Source of the DNA: Blastocystis hominis
Lineage: Eukaryota > Sar > Bigyra > Opalinata > Blastocystidae
Assembly (NCBI RefSeq): GCF_000151665.1
Contig: NW_013171815.1
Span: forward strand, 1,563,153 to 1,627,152
Direction of reading: 5' to 3'
Length of the DNA stretch: 64,000 bases
Below the pieces are notes generated by a model, which saw only the letters and a list, made by a program, of their open reading frames with translations, had not been told where the DNA came from and did no database searches. A program made the position numbers and the translations under genes. Below, one piece after another: positions 9,659-21,035 of this stretch. Numbering within the stretch: the first letter of the stretch is position 1; the number at the start of each line of letters is the position of its first letter.

Positions 9659-11890
9659 TTACCATCCACCCGCATCACTCATCTTTCGAGTCCTCGTGAA
9701 ACTAAGCTTCTGGAAATCTTTATCTTCGTCTTCCACGTTATCTGGATAGGACAGTGGGTTGCTCTCGAAAGCATGCGCATCTTCCTCCTCATAGAACAGC
9801 GAGACCGACAATTTCCTCTCCCTCGGCGTCTCCTCATTACCTCGCTCAGGAACATCATTGATCGGCGACGAATTCAGCGACAAGTGCGAATCGATCGACA
9901 TGCTGAGCGAAGATGGTTCGAAACTATCTTCCTCTTCTTCTTCTTCTTCCACTTCCACTTCCACTTCCTCTTCCTCTTCTTCTTCGCTCTCCGAACTCAA
10001 ATCATCATAAAGGTCTAATTCGAATCGTGGAAACGGAGATACCATCAACGACATCGGACCAATTGACGTAGAGCGGCGCGATGAATTTGGAGCTCTCGCG
10101 CAGGAGATAGGGATCGAACGGGAAGAACGAATCGAGCGGGTTGTACCCACTTCCGATGTCCGTTCTGGGGATTTCGACTAGAATCAAAGAGAAAAAAGAA
10201 GAGAAACAGTTGTCGCTCTCAGCGCGCATCTGCGAGTTGATGAGTCGATGGACGTAGTTGCTGTTGATGGCGTCGATGTTGAGGAGCGCGAGGCGTCTGC
10301 AGGCGCGAATGAACTCATCGGCGATCGACCGAATGCAGTACTAGCGGTCAGGCGACTCGACAGAGCCAACGCGGAGCGGATCGAGCGGACTGTTGAGGAT
10401 TCGCGTCCAGTCCCAGCTGCGCAGAAACTGCACGCCGTTCTTTTCCTGCTCGAAGCGCTTGCTGGTGAAGCAGAGGATGTAGCAGACCGCCTGCATCACC
10501 GAGTAGAACACGAGATGGCCAGTGTCGCCCGGATTGAGCGGGTTTTCTTGCACGTCGTACCTACCAAAGAGGGAGGATCGAGCCGAATACATGTCGATGT
10601 ATTTGTTGATCCATGTGAGGGAGAAATACAGAACGCTGCGGATGATATCGATGCTGATGAAGTTGGCTCGGCAGATAAACGAGGCGCAGTAGACGCAGCA
10701 GGTTTGGCGCGTGAGGACGGGCGATTCTTCCGAGCAGTACCAGTCCACCAGGCGGCCGACGAAGCGCTCGACGAAGGAGGGGTCGTAGGAGCACACGTAG
10801 AAGATGAGGAACTGCGTGTATTTGCTGCGGTGCGTGAGCATGATGAACTTCTCGAAGGCTTTTTGGAGGATTCGGAAAAGCACCTTTCGGTTCTCGATGG
10901 ATTCCATTTGCTCTTTGAGGTATTCGAAAAGGATCATCATGATCTCGTCCATTTTGTAGGACAGCGAGTTCTGTCTGTCACTCGATCGAGGAGAAAAAAC
11001 CTGCTTTGACTTCGCGTCGGATTTGTCGTCCACGTCGTCCACTTGGATCTCGACGTCCACGTTGATGAGCCACTCCACGATGATGAGGAAGCCGCGTTCT
11101 CGGAGGGATGGAGCGTAGCCGAAGAGACGAAGAAGATTTTTGAAGGCATGTTTGTGCAAGTAGGTTTCTTCTGTGATGAAGGGGAGATTGATGGAGAAGC
11201 TGCGGAAAATGAGATCGCTGCTCGTTGGCGATATTTTGATGATTTCCTTCACCGTGTTGTGAATGATGTTGAGCAATAACTCGCGCATGGCGCTGTCTTT
11301 CCAGTTAGAAAACACACATGGACCTACCGATTTGCTCCTTCGATTTCGTAGGCTCGTCGGGAACCGCCAAATGCATCATTTCACGAAACAGCATACCGTA
11401 AATGAGTCGAGTCCAACTTGAACCAACAGTGACCAACGACTTGCACAAATCACACAAGGCAATAGCTAGCTTGTCGTTTCCATTAAACGGGATCTTAAGA
11501 ATGGTATCAATGAGATCGAACAATTCGTGCGAATGGTTGCTAATCAGGTAGAGACAGTGTCCGATGCTGTTAATCATCACAATGGTAATGTTCACATCGG
11601 TGGGATTAGCAAATAACGTCTTGATCACTTCGTACGCGTCAACATCTCCCTAGAGTTGACTATTGATGCATGTAAACCATACTTCCAGCTTTCTCTCCAA
11701 GGCGTTTCGAATGAAACGTGTAGTTTCATCATCTGCAAGGTTTGTCGTACGTAGCTCGTCCAACTTCATTTCCGAATTGAACTGACCAACGAATTGTCTG
11801 ACTTTTGCCCAAACCAAAAGACCCGCGAAAATCGGAATTCCAGATTCGTCTATTTCGCCAAACTTACAGTTTCCATTGATTGTATCTGTA
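9659..11890 (-). CDS. RRN3/TIF-IA, RNA polymerase I initiation factor
   Basis: RRN3 bridges RNA polymerase I to the rDNA promoter. Recognisable blocks in order are: LVTVGSSWTRLIYGM; the HEAT-like middle; FYVCSYDPSFVERFVGRLVD and CASFICRANFISIDIIRS, which match the most conserved part of the family; RILNSPLDPLR; and GYNPLDSFFPFDPYLLRESS with KFIAPLYVNW. A 30-nt intron near 10340 removes an in-frame stop, and several others are present. A Glu/Val run (around 9945-10000) sits in the C-terminal tail, where RRN3 proteins are usually acidic. The stop is TAA 9659-9661. The start codon is not resolved. The 5' coding part reaches at least 11890, and no convincing ATG was found upstream. Confidence 0.85.
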
Positions 11891-12162
11891 CAGAACGGAT
11901 TTGCTAGCGACTCTATAGACAAAGGAGCAATCAATAGGATGGAAGAAGACACTCACAAAACCAACTACGCTGAATGGATAAGTAAATCTCCTCTTTTGTA
12001 GCAAATGAGCGGGGTGTTTAAATATAGATATGACTATCTACACATGTACTCTTCAGGTGATTTTCTCTATTCTATGCAGTGGAAAGAAGGGGCAGAGTAT
12101 TCTTGTTTTAGAGGTGTAAGGATAGAGCGTCTCGGAATCGGTATTCCATTCAGCGTTTTATA

Positions 12163-13364
12163 ATGTCTTCCTACAACGAGGAATTGGATGAAGCATCGAT
12201 ATCCGTCATATCCATGCAATATCCTGATCCTGAGTTGGAGATGAACATCAAGCGTTTCAAAGAAAATGGACTAAGTATTTTTTATTCGGATGTCTATGAG
12301 CTCGAGGTAAAGATCCAGTAAAAGGAATAAACGGTCGCTTTGTAACCGACCAGCGCATCGTTCACGATTCGCAGGGATCAAAGATCCGGTTTCTTCCTCA
12401 AGACGATAGTATCATCGCAGCCACGAGTTCCTTTGGTTCTGTTTTAGTCTACAACCTGCGCGAGCATGAGAAGTCCCCCTTTGACCACACCGCACACCCC
12501 CAACACACATTCGCACTCCAAAATTCTTCCATTTCTAATGGTTCTAATGGTTCTAATGGTTCTAATGGGTCCAATGGGTTCAATGGGTCCAATGGGTCCA
12601 ATGGGTCCAATGGGTCCAATGGGTCCAATGGGTCCAATGGGTCCAATGTATCCAGTGCATCCAGTGTATCGAGGGTTTCCCCCGTGTCCAGCGTGTCTTG
12701 GTGCTTTTCGGAGCGAGCCAGTCTGGCAGCATGCTGCGAAGGCCACGTGTGCGTGTTCGAACTGAACGACTCGCCTTCTGCCTCTCCGCTTCTCGACTAC
12801 ACCGAGCAAAAAGGCCTGCTCCACGATGTGCAATGGCACCCCTTCGACAGCAACGAGCTCGCCGCCTGCGGAGCCAACTCCTATGTCTTCTTCTACGATC
12901 GCCGGAAGCCCGGAGCGCGGCTCCAGCTGCAGGCGCACAAGCGAGCCGTTCATCGCATCGCCTTCAATCCCATCGAGCGGTTTCTCTTCGCGACCGCATC
13001 GGCCGATGCCACGGTCGCGTTGTGGGATTCGCGGAATACGACGCGTCCGCTGCACTCTCTGTTCGGACACAGCGCAGCGGTGCGATGTCTGGAGTGGAGT
13101 CCGTTTAATGCGGGCGTGCTGGCGAGCGGGGGAGAAGATGAGAAGGTGTGCATCTGGGACTTAAATCGGGTGGGATCGCAGCCTTCGGAAGAGCTGGTGT
13201 TTGTGCATGGCGGACATACTGCACCGATCTCGGAAATCGCTTGGAATCCGAACGTAGGGGCGTGGTGAATGGATGATTTGAAGGATGTGTGGACACTATC
13301 GACAATCGCCGAAGATCGAGTGATGCAGATATGGAGACCTGCCCAACATCTTATTCCTATTTAG
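12163..13364 (+). CDS. MSI1/RBBP4-like WD40 histone-binding protein with an Asn-Gly-Ser repeat insert
   Basis: MSI1/RBBP4 proteins carry histones H3-H4 for CAF-1, NURF and HDAC complexes. The start ATG 12163 gives MSSYNEELDEASISVISMQY. A 32-nt intron near 12275 and a 30-nt intron near 13254 are removed. The exons then read IVHDSQGSKIRFLPQDDSII, HDVQWHPFDSNELAACG, ATASADATVALWDSRNTTRP, SGGEDEKVCIWDLNRVG and VFVHGGHTAPISEIAWNPN, ending DRVMQIWRPAQHL. HGGHT..I....WNPN is diagnostic of the family. Compared with RBBP4 the N-terminal helix and first blade are greatly shortened, and one blade is replaced by an NGS-repeat tract (DNA 12536-12648). The stop is TAG 13362-13364, with TGTTTGTT at 13391-13398. 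Confidence 0.82.
12536..12648 (+). repeat. 9-bp tandem repeat coding for (Asn-Gly-Ser)n inside the MSI1-like gene
   Basis: About twelve 9-bp units with consensus AATGGGTCC or AATGGTTCT are in tandem and in frame. They give NGS repeats with one NGF unit. N-G-S is also an N-glycosylation sequon, but the host protein is expected to be nuclear. The repeat is flanked by Ser/Val-rich sequence. Confidence 0.92.
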
Positions 13365-13453
13365 TTGGTTAGTTAATTAGTAAATTAGTTTGTTTGTTTG
13401 ATATGCTAGTGCGAAGTGCTAGTGTGGATCACATAATTTTCTCATTCTGACGC

Positions 13454-13827
13454 ATGAAGATATCAGTCGAATTTGGGTATCGCAACCGATATGATTGACA
13501 TATAGAGGAGGGATGGATGTTCTCTTTGGAGGACGGCAGAAACTCGACTTAGACGTTTCTTTGAAAACAATCGAGGAACTGATTGTATACTTGAAAGAAA
13601 AAGAGTTATCTGAAAGAGAGGAACTCTTTGTCGAAGGCACGAACTTGTAGAGGCATTTTGTTTCTGTTATTTAGACGCTCTGGTATTTTAGTATTGGTAA
13701 ATGACGTAGACTGGGAGGTTCTTGATCGTGAAAAAACAGAGTTGAATGTATTGTGCTTTTAGTCAATTTTTTATAATTTTAGGAGGGAGATGATATTTTA
13801 TTCTTATCCACATTACACGGTGGGTAG
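13454..13827 (+). CDS. URM1, ubiquitin-related modifier
   Basis: URM1 is a sulfur carrier for tRNA wobble-uridine thiolation and a protein modifier. The start ATG 13454 gives MKISVEF. A 29-nt intron restores the GGGMDVLFGG motif. The helix KTIEELIVYLKEKELSEREE and ELFVEGTN follow. A second short intron (about 28 nt) and a third (about 36 nt) flank SGILVLVNDVDWEVLDRE. The last exon ends DDILFLSTLHGG then TAG (13825-13827). The C-terminal diglycine needed for thiocarboxylation is exactly at the end. TGTTTGTT lies at 13852-13859. Confidence 0.95.
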
Positions 13828-14074
13828 TTCAAAGTGTGAATCGTTCAGTCTTGTTTGTTACATATATCACTGTTTCCACTCTATTTTCAAATAGCCACTT
13901 ATCAGCCCTAGGTAAGGATCAAATTCTAATTTTTGTGATTTCGCATTTCCTGTGCCACAATCTTTATAGTAATCGTCCTCGATCTCATTTGCAAAAAGCT
14001 ATAATGATTCTTTCTCATTTTCGAAAAAACCGCGGTTGTATTCCAATTTATGAAATACGACAATTGGGAAGACG

Positions 14075-15178
14075 ATGGCTGAGGAAGTATCGATAATTCA
14101 CGGGCACGCGTTATTTTTTGACGAAGTACTGGAACGCATTCCAGCTTCTCTGTACCTAGCGCCAACTGAGGAGGAGAACCAGAAATGGAAAAAAGGATTC
14201 AAGGTTTCTATACTTGGAATTTGTTGATTGAATAGAAGAATAATAATGATCAAAGAAAAGCGGAATTAAAGGAAAGTGCCCAGAAGAAGCGAAAGGAGCG
14301 ATTCGATCCCGAAAATAATAAACCCATGGCTGAACAAATCATTGAGCGTAAAAAGCAGCTCGAGAAGGAGGTTGATGAGGCGGTTAGTTTGGCTGTTCCT
14401 GTTCCTGCGGCCAACCGTATGTCGCTTTGTATCCAGCTGATCTCTAGGAGCCAAATCGCTGGATGAGCTCCGTGATCGTTTGCGTGAGAAAATCGAGGTG
14501 TTGCGAAAGAACCGCATTGCGGAAGAGGCCTCAAAGAAGAAACGCACCCAACAGAAGCGAGAGAACCCCAAGAAGGAATCTGTTCCAGAGAAGCGAGCCA
14601 AAGTGGAGGAGCCCAAGTCCAAGTCCAAGTCCACTCCGATTTCCGACACAGACACCGAGTCTGTCAGCAGTGTGACCCCCTCCGTAAACGATGTGATCAC
14701 AAAGTAAGCCTGCTCATCAACTTCGATGGTAGCATTCAGTTCGGCAAGCTGAAGGGAACGGAGGAAGTGGACACAAGTCTGCGTCCGAAGGCTCGCAAGG
14801 ACATCCACAAGCTGCTGCGCCAAGCGCAGAAGAATCAGGAGTATCTGAAGAAGCTGAAAGAGACGAAGGAGGGACAGGTTCGCACGGGTGAACGGTTGAA
14901 TGGTAGAAAGAGGCAGAGAATCTGGAGTGGAACAGCGCGATGAGTCGTGCGGAGGGAGTGCGAAAGAAGGATAATCCGGCATTGCTGAAGAAGGTAGTTT
15001 TTCGGGGGAGAGTTGAGAGTAGACGATAAAGAGACAGGAGGCGAAGAAGAAGAAGAGCCAGGAGGAGTGGGCGCAGAGAAAACAGGCGGAGAAGAAGAAA
15101 AACCGACCGGGCTTTGAGGGAAAGAAACGCGAGTTTTTGAATGGAAAGAAAGGGGGAAGGAATGAAAAGAAGGAGTAG
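14075..15178 (+). CDS. SURF6/Rrp14-like nucleolar protein
   Basis: SURF6/Rrp14 acts in pre-rRNA processing in the nucleolus. The start ATG 14075 gives MAEEVSIIHGHALFFDEVLE. Introns of about 30-45 nt are seen near 14204, 14419, 14651, 14879 and 14993. Conserved parts are SLDELRDRLREKIEVLRKNR; SLLINFDGSIQFGKLKG; a block reading ENLEWNSAMSRAEGVRKKDN with PALLKK; and a C-terminal basic tail with RPGFEGKKREFLNGKKGG. These match the SURF6 domain order. The protein is very lysine- and glutamate-rich. The stop is TAG 15176-15178, with TGTTTGTT at 15220-15227. Confidence 0.85.
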
Positions 15179-15420
15179 ATTTGTTTTAGCATGTTTTTTA
15201 AACCGTTCTTTTTCATGATTGTTTGTTGGAAATGAACTGGATGGTTTCTGGGATGGGAGTGACTCCACTGATTTCCCTCTGTAGCCAAGCGTGCAATTAT
15301 AACAATATCAATTGTTTGATTATCGAATTGAAGTTCGTTAAACCATCCATTTGAGGAGTTTCTTGTTGCAGTTCCTCCCTCACTTTTCTTTTTTCCTTCA
15401 TCAGTTTAGCGTTTTTAAAG

Positions 15421-16556
15421 ATGTTTTATACCAAATTTAACAAGCATGTAGGTGCTGCGTATACCTTGTTAGTCTAGACTACAAAAGAGCCTGTTCGGCT
15501 AGATTCTTCCATCTTTGAGTTCCTGTTATACAGTGAATCCGACGTAAAACTATCTTCAGTCACGAACAGTGAAATGGACATATATCATGATGATCATGCC
15601 CGTAGCGAAGTATTCTCTTTTAGGACGAGAGATGATCAGTAGATCGTATCCGTATCCCCAACACCTTCCAATGACTATGTTCAGCTAGATGCAGTCAAAG
15701 CTGCAGCTTTGTTTCCCGGGCAGAAATTACCCATATCGGAGGTTGATTTTCCGGTGATATCTCATGATGTTGCTGTCGACCTACTTCTTCAATTGTTGAA
15801 TAGTCGCTTTTGTTGTCGACGTTCAACACTGGACAGTATACAGATTCTTAGTGTATGCACAAAGTGCCGCAGTCAGATTTAGGAAAATGTCTCATACTGT
15901 TATCATGTCGAATTAGACACCTATCTTGAAAAACGTTCAATTTCGACATCAGATTCTTATTCGGTTCGCCATTATTTCTGTTTCTCATGTCTAGGAAACT
16001 GCCTATGAAGACGAATTTAATCCATGGAAAGTACATGTCCCAATTCCCACTTCTTTTACCCACGAATTAGTTGATACTCATATTTCGGACCGTCCCGTTG
16101 GTTGTCCATCGCTTGACGAAGACCCAGCGATCTGCAAGTGCGATCTTCGCTCCGAGTTCATTCCGCACTATTTCGAGAAATACGTGAATCGAAGCGATCT
16201 CGACTTGTCCTGCTTTGTGGAGGAGAGTCAGAAGCTTGTTTATTTGTCGGGGCTGGAGGAGCAGGCTCATGCGTAGAGCGAGCGGGGAGCATTTTCTGCC
16301 TGGCGAAGTGTCGCATAATGTGGTGATGGATCGGGCGATCGAAGAGGCCATTCGGGAAGCCGACCGGTGGGCAGAAGAGGCGAATGGAGTGATCCGATGG
16401 CAGAATTTGCTGGTGTCCGTGATTCCTATCCGGGTGCTAAAATACCGATACGGAAGACGGTCGTTTCAAATAACAATTTATGGGTATGATCCGAAAGTGA
16501 TATGGGATGATTTACCGTGTCCCTCGCTTTTGTCGTTTTTTTGTCTTGGCAATTAG
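15421..16556 (+). CDS. SSUH2-like protein (tentative)
   Basis: This multi-exon gene starts at ATG 15421 (MFYTKFNKH) and ends at TAG 16554-16556. Short GT-AG introns are visible near 15448, about 15640, 15990 and 16232. Recognisable pieces are FEFLLYSESDVKLSSVTNSE, HDVAVDLLLQLLN, YHVELDTYLEKRSIS, FNPWKVHVPIPTSFTHE, and the C-terminal ENLLVSV-type block (QNLLVSVIPIRVLKYRY), then GRRSFQITIYGYD. The order 'TFxExR ... PWxIxxP ... R.I..IPV..V.Y...G..F...VYG' resembles SSU-2 homologues. The cysteine-rich CxxCxGxG repeats usual in the middle of that family are not evident. TGTTTGTT follows at 16594-16601. The function of the family is poorly known. Confidence 0.45.
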
Positions 16557-16613
16557 GTTTAATACTGCTGTTTATCGTAATGAGTTTATTCCTTGTTTGT
16601 TCGAGATTTTAAG

Positions 16614-16664
16614 TTTTGGCGGGTGATTGTTAGTGGGAGTTTCATTATTCCAAAATCCCGCCAA
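16614..16664. promoter_or_regulatory. Two E2F-like sites upstream of RPA1
   Basis: TTTTGGCGGG at 16614-16623 and ATCCCGCCAA (reverse complement TTGGCGGGAT) at 16655-16664 lie 18-68 bp before the RPA1 start codon, in inverted orientation. Both match the E2F/DP consensus TTTSSCGC. RPA1 is a classical S-phase gene. Confidence 0.6.
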
Positions 16665-16681
16665 CTCATTCTTTTCTTGTA

Positions 16682-19074
16682 ATGGCTGAATTAACACCCA
16701 ATTGTATTGGACAGACAATCAGCGAGGCCTCGCTAACGGATGCCGTTGTGCAAGTTTGGGTTCGAGGTGTTTTGAACTGTAGGTTATTGGTCTTCGCCAA
16801 ATGAACTCTGGAGCGAGTGCAACGAAGAGACACATGTACGTTGTCAGTTTTGCGGGCAAACGATAGGGTTGTTTTTTCTGATGGTACGAATTCTGCTCGA
16901 GGATTGACCGGAAATTCTGTCGAACCTGTTTGAATCTGTGTGAGTAGCTGATTTGTAGCTTATTGAGCAAGGCCAGATCGCTCTGTATTCTATTATCCGA
17001 ATTAAACAGCTAAAGATCGTGAAGGCCCAGTTTGGATTGGATCGTTTGATTATGGAGTAGAGCGGTTTTATTGCTAAGTGTGGAGCCTATCCGTTTGATG
17101 GATCACCAAATCGGCAATCCTGTTTTGTCAAATATGCCGTAAGAGATGATGAATTGGTAAGAACTAGTCAAAAGCAGGCTACTCCATCCGCTGCGAATCA
17201 GCAACCCCCTCCAAGCTATCAACAGCCCTCCTATCAGCAGCCTAATCAGCAACCTGCCTACCAGCAACCTTCTTATCAGCAGCCCAATCAGCCCTCCTAT
17301 CAGCAGTCTTCCTACCAACAACCCTCTTATCAGCAACCACAACAACAACCACAGCAACAACAACAGCCCTCTTATCATCCACAGCAACCCTCCATTCAAA
17401 ACTATCAACCACAACCCCAGCATCAACAGCCTCCCAAGCCCCTGGCTCCCCATCCGTCGTCCATGGGCGCTGCTCCCAATCCCAACGCGTACTTCATCGA
17501 CTACGCGCACTGCAACCAGATCCCGATCTCCGCGATCCATCCCTATCTCACGAACGGCTGGTTTATTCGCGTAGCAGTGCGGAGATCTCTCGACTGTAGT
17601 GCCGTGTGACGAACAAATCGTCGATCCGCACGTTCAACAACGCGCGCGGCGAAGGCAAGCTCTTCAGCGTGGATCTTCTGGTTCGGATTCGCTGGGTGGG
17701 TGAGAGGTAGGACAAAGACTCGGGCGAGATTCGCGTGACGTTCTTCACGGAGATGGTGGACACGTTCTACAATTATCTGGAGGTCGGGAAAGTGTACGAC
17801 TTCTGCAACTTCAAAATCGGGTTCGCGCGGAAGCAGTTCAACACGTTGAACAACGAATACGAGCTGCAGTGCATTCGGTCGTGTGGGGATCGGAACGCGG
17901 CGCTGATTTCTAGCTGCGGTTTGTATTTCGCAGGACGACAACGCGATTCAGACCCAGAACTACAACTTCGTTCCGATTAGCAAGATCGAAACGATGGAGC
18001 CGCACAGCAACGTGGATATTCTCGCGATCGTCGAGGTTTGGCTTGCGCTTGGGCGGTGATTTGCAGTCGTATCAGCCGACGACGCTCTTCCGGTCTCGCA
18101 AAGGCAACGAAATGAATCGGAAAGAATTGGTGATCGTGGACTCCAGCAACACTGTAATGCTCTTTGCTCCGCATCTGACCATCAGTCAATCCGCTTCACG
18201 GTGTTCGGAAACAACGCGCTGATCACCGACGACGTGCTCCAATCCCATCCCGTGATCGCCATCAAGGCGGCCATCGTGAGCGACTTCGGCGGGCACTCGC
18301 TCAGCGGATTCGACTCCACGACCATCTCGCTCAATCCTCCTCTCGCAGAGGCCAACCAGCTCCACCAATGGTATATGAGCAACGGCTCCTCGAACGTGAC
18401 GAGTCTGAGCCACGTGTCTACGCAGTCGTCGATGGCGCGCCGCAAGACGCTGTCTGCGATCCAGGTAGGCGATGGGTAAGAGCGTGAAGGGCAGGACGAG
18501 CAGCTGGGCTTCAAGGAGAAGCCGGACTATCTGACCGTGAAGGTGATGGTGCGGTCGATTCCGCACGATCGATCGGTGGTGTATCCGGCGTGTCCGAAGT
18601 AGGGACGAAGGAGGGGCGTGAGGGCGTAGCGTGAAGGAGGACGGGAGAAAGTGCCAGAAGAAGCTGATTCAGGGCGTGGACGGATGGTCGTGCGAGTCGT
18701 GCAATCGGTAGAAAAGAAGAAAGGGAGAGGTGATGGGTAGAGTGGTGGAGGCGCCGGAGTACCGGTATATCTTTAACATGGAGGTGATGGACTATTCGGG
18801 GTCGCAGTATGTGCAGCTGTTCAATGACGAGGGCGAGCGGTTCTTTGAGATCCCGGCAGGCCGGATGAACGAGTTGGAGAAATCGAACAGCGAGGAGTAC
18901 GAGAAGGTCTTCAAGAACCGGCTGTTCAAAGAGTATATCATGACGTTGCGCGTGAAGGTGGACCAGTCCATGACCTCGCGCGTTCGCTGCACGGTGTATC
19001 GCTTCGACCCCGTGGATGTGGACAAGGAAGTGGACGACCTCGCCTCTCTTCTGGATTCCATGCAGCTCGACTAA
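16682..19074 (+). CDS. Replication protein A large subunit (RPA70)
   Basis: RPA is the main single-stranded DNA-binding complex in replication and repair. The start ATG 16682 gives MAELTPNCIGQTISEASLTD, like the RPA70N start. A Gln/Pro/Ser/Tyr linker with YQQPSYQQP repeats (about 17200-17430) separates it from the DNA-binding OB folds: HCNQIPISAIHPYLTNGWFI opens DBD-A, then SGEIRVTFFTEMVDTFYNYL and VYDFCNFKIGFARKQFN. DBD-C contains a zinc ribbon, YPACPK then CQKKLIQ with CESCNR (spliced around 18600-18715). The C-terminal half of DBD-C follows (YRYIFNMEVMDYSG, FNDEGERFFEIPAGRMNELE). Many 28-34 nt introns interrupt the gene. The stop is TAA 19072-19074. It is convergent with eL8. Confidence 0.93.
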
Positions 19075-19125
19075 ACCCACCGATTTTTACCACCCTGTAC
19101 TTGTATCTGTGCCTTCCTTGTTTCG

Positions 19126-19133
19126 AACAAACA
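19126..19133 (-). terminator. TGTTTGTT poly(A)-site element of eL8
   Basis: AACAAACA on the plus strand is the minus-strand octamer about 60 nt past the eL8 stop. Immediately left of it the plus strand reads TTGTTTCG, a weak version for the convergent RPA1 gene. Confidence 0.6.
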
Positions 19134-19194
19134 CTCCACCCATGACGATTCCACCCTTCCTTCCTTTCTTTCTTCATGTAGCCTCACAATCAGC

Positions 19195-20001
19195 TTAGAG
19201 AGAAGCTCTCTTGGCCTTCTCAGCAGCGATGGCAGCGGCACGAATGCTCAGCTTGCGCTGAGTCTTCAGTCCCATGATACCGCCACCCCACTTCTTGTTC
19301 TCGGCGTACTTGGTGGTGAAGCTCTCCTGCAGCGAGTTCAGCGCCGCCTCGTCCTCAGGGTTCACTCCCGTCAGACACACGCAAGTAGCGGTCTTCTGGT
19401 GCACCAGAGCGCCCAGACGGCCCTTGCCGCTCACGATCGCGTACGCAACGCCCATCTTGTGGCACAGAGCGGGCAGCCACATCACCAGCTCCAGGGGATC
19501 CACGTCGTTGGCAATCAGAACCAGCTTGGCCTTCTTGCGCTCCACCAGCTTCGTCACGTTGTCCAGACCGTACTTCACAACCAGAGCACGCTTCTCCTCC
19601 ACGGGCTTGCCCTCAGCCTTCGCCTTGGCAGCAGCCTCCAGACGAGCCTTCTTCTCGGCCTCCGTCTCAGGAGCGTACTTGTTCATCAGACGGAACACCT
19701 CAGCAGCCTGGTTCTTGTCCAACACATGGCTGAACTGGTTCACGGTGGGAGGAACCTTCAGACGCTGGCTCAGAATCTTACGCTGTCTCTGGATGATCAC
19801 GTAACGGGGCCACTTCAGGAATCGGGAGAGATCCTTCTTAGGCTATGAAATTAGGCCGAACACAGCGCTATCGTACCAGAACATCTCCTCCAATGCGGAA
19901 GTTCTTGGGAGTAGCAGCAAAGATGGGGTTCATAGATTTAGCAGAGTCCTTAGCCTTAGTCTGGATATGAGGGCAATAAGCGAGCAAAATACCGAAGACA
20001 T
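19195..20001 (-). CDS. Large ribosomal subunit protein eL8 (L7a)
   Basis: This is a cytosolic 60S ribosomal protein. The start ATG 19999-20001 encodes only MSS before a 32-nt intron. The second exon reads TKAKDSAKSMNPIFAATPKN and ends GGDVL at a 34-nt intron. The last exon runs PKKDLSRFLKWPRYVIIQRQ through VKYGLDNVTKLVERKKAKLV, LIANDVDPLELVMWLPALC and GALVHQKTATCVCLTGVN to the stop at 19195-19197. The L7Ae RNA-binding core (I..DVDP.ELV..LP.LC...) is intact. A tiny first coding exon followed by an intron is usual for ribosomal protein genes. Confidence 0.96.
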
Positions 20002-21035
20002 AGCTTGAATCGTCAATGAAATAGTGGAGAATCCAAACGATTGGCCGTCAATCATTATCATGTAGGGGGGTAACCAGAATGCTTGTATTTTAAAATAGTA
20101 TTATATCATTCACTCTATATACCCATACACTTGGCACTATTCTGTGGAACGGTAGCGGTTGTGTGATATAGAGGAGCTGCAAAACACAGTATCTATGTTA
20201 TACGTTTGTTTGGGTAAATCATGAGATCGGTGACCATATTCTCCACATCAAACTATTGAATAGGCATAGTAAAACGATTATTCTGAGTATTTTTTAAAAC
20301 TACTTTCTCTTTGGTGGTTTTCATTGACACAATAGTAATAATATCAAAAAACTCTGAAAATAGAAATGGCTTCTTTTGCTATACACTTCTACGAATTCCT
20401 TTTGTGTTTCATCAATAATTCAAAAACAGACTTCCTGTCATGTCATGTTCAAACTCTATGGATAGCTTATTCTGTCAACACCACACCATTCTCCATAATG
20501 TATGCACTATTCTAGCTCCGTTCCTATATTTGCAGTACCATACGAGTGATTACCTATTCCTGCTAAAATACATAAAGTACCTTCTCCAAAATGCACTGTC
20601 TTGCATAAACTTCGAAGTCAATAAGACCAAGTATTACCATTCCTTTCGGGGCCAATCAAATGACGGTTTCATTGAACGGAAACCAATAAATAGTCGCTAT
20701 TTCCTAACGGTATTTGTGTATATGGTACGAACCGGTCCCAAAAAGTGGCGGTACAACAACTCTCATGTTCAGTATGTGTTCCATTAGGCCTCTTAACACC
20801 TTGAAGTACTTGAGACCTCTTTTCTCACACAATTCCTTTTCAATTTGAATTCCACTTGAGTTATGTAAATCTCAGAGTATAGGATATGTAATAGTGCCAA
20901 ATACAGCAGGAAATGAAAAAAGTGAACTTCGAATAATAACCAGCCATATTGGCAGTTATGAAATTGGGACATCTTCACTTGGAACAAGAACAACAGCATA
21001 ATATTAATTATTAATATAAAGCTTAACGTGATTTG
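20002..21035. other. Intergenic region, no gene recognised
   Basis: About 1 kb of AT-rich sequence lies between the eL8 start and the large surface-protein gene. Only short ORFs without family resemblance occur. I see no tRNA-like box B, no strong repeat and no TGTTTGTT-bounded unit. It presumably carries promoters of both flanking genes. Confidence 0.5.

Noticed and set aside
10248-11009. 253-codon plus-strand frame
   Set aside because: It is antisense to the conserved HEAT-like core of RRN3 and has an acidic, low-complexity translation.
12444-13070. Minus-strand frame with GPIGPIGPI collagen-like repeat
   Set aside because: It is the complement of the NGS repeat in the MSI1-like gene; the plus strand carries the WD40 homology.
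14266-15288. 340-codon minus-strand frame with hydrophobic runs
   Set aside because: It is the complement of the lysine-rich SURF6 coding sequence; Phe/Leu runs are the mirror of AAG/GAA codons.
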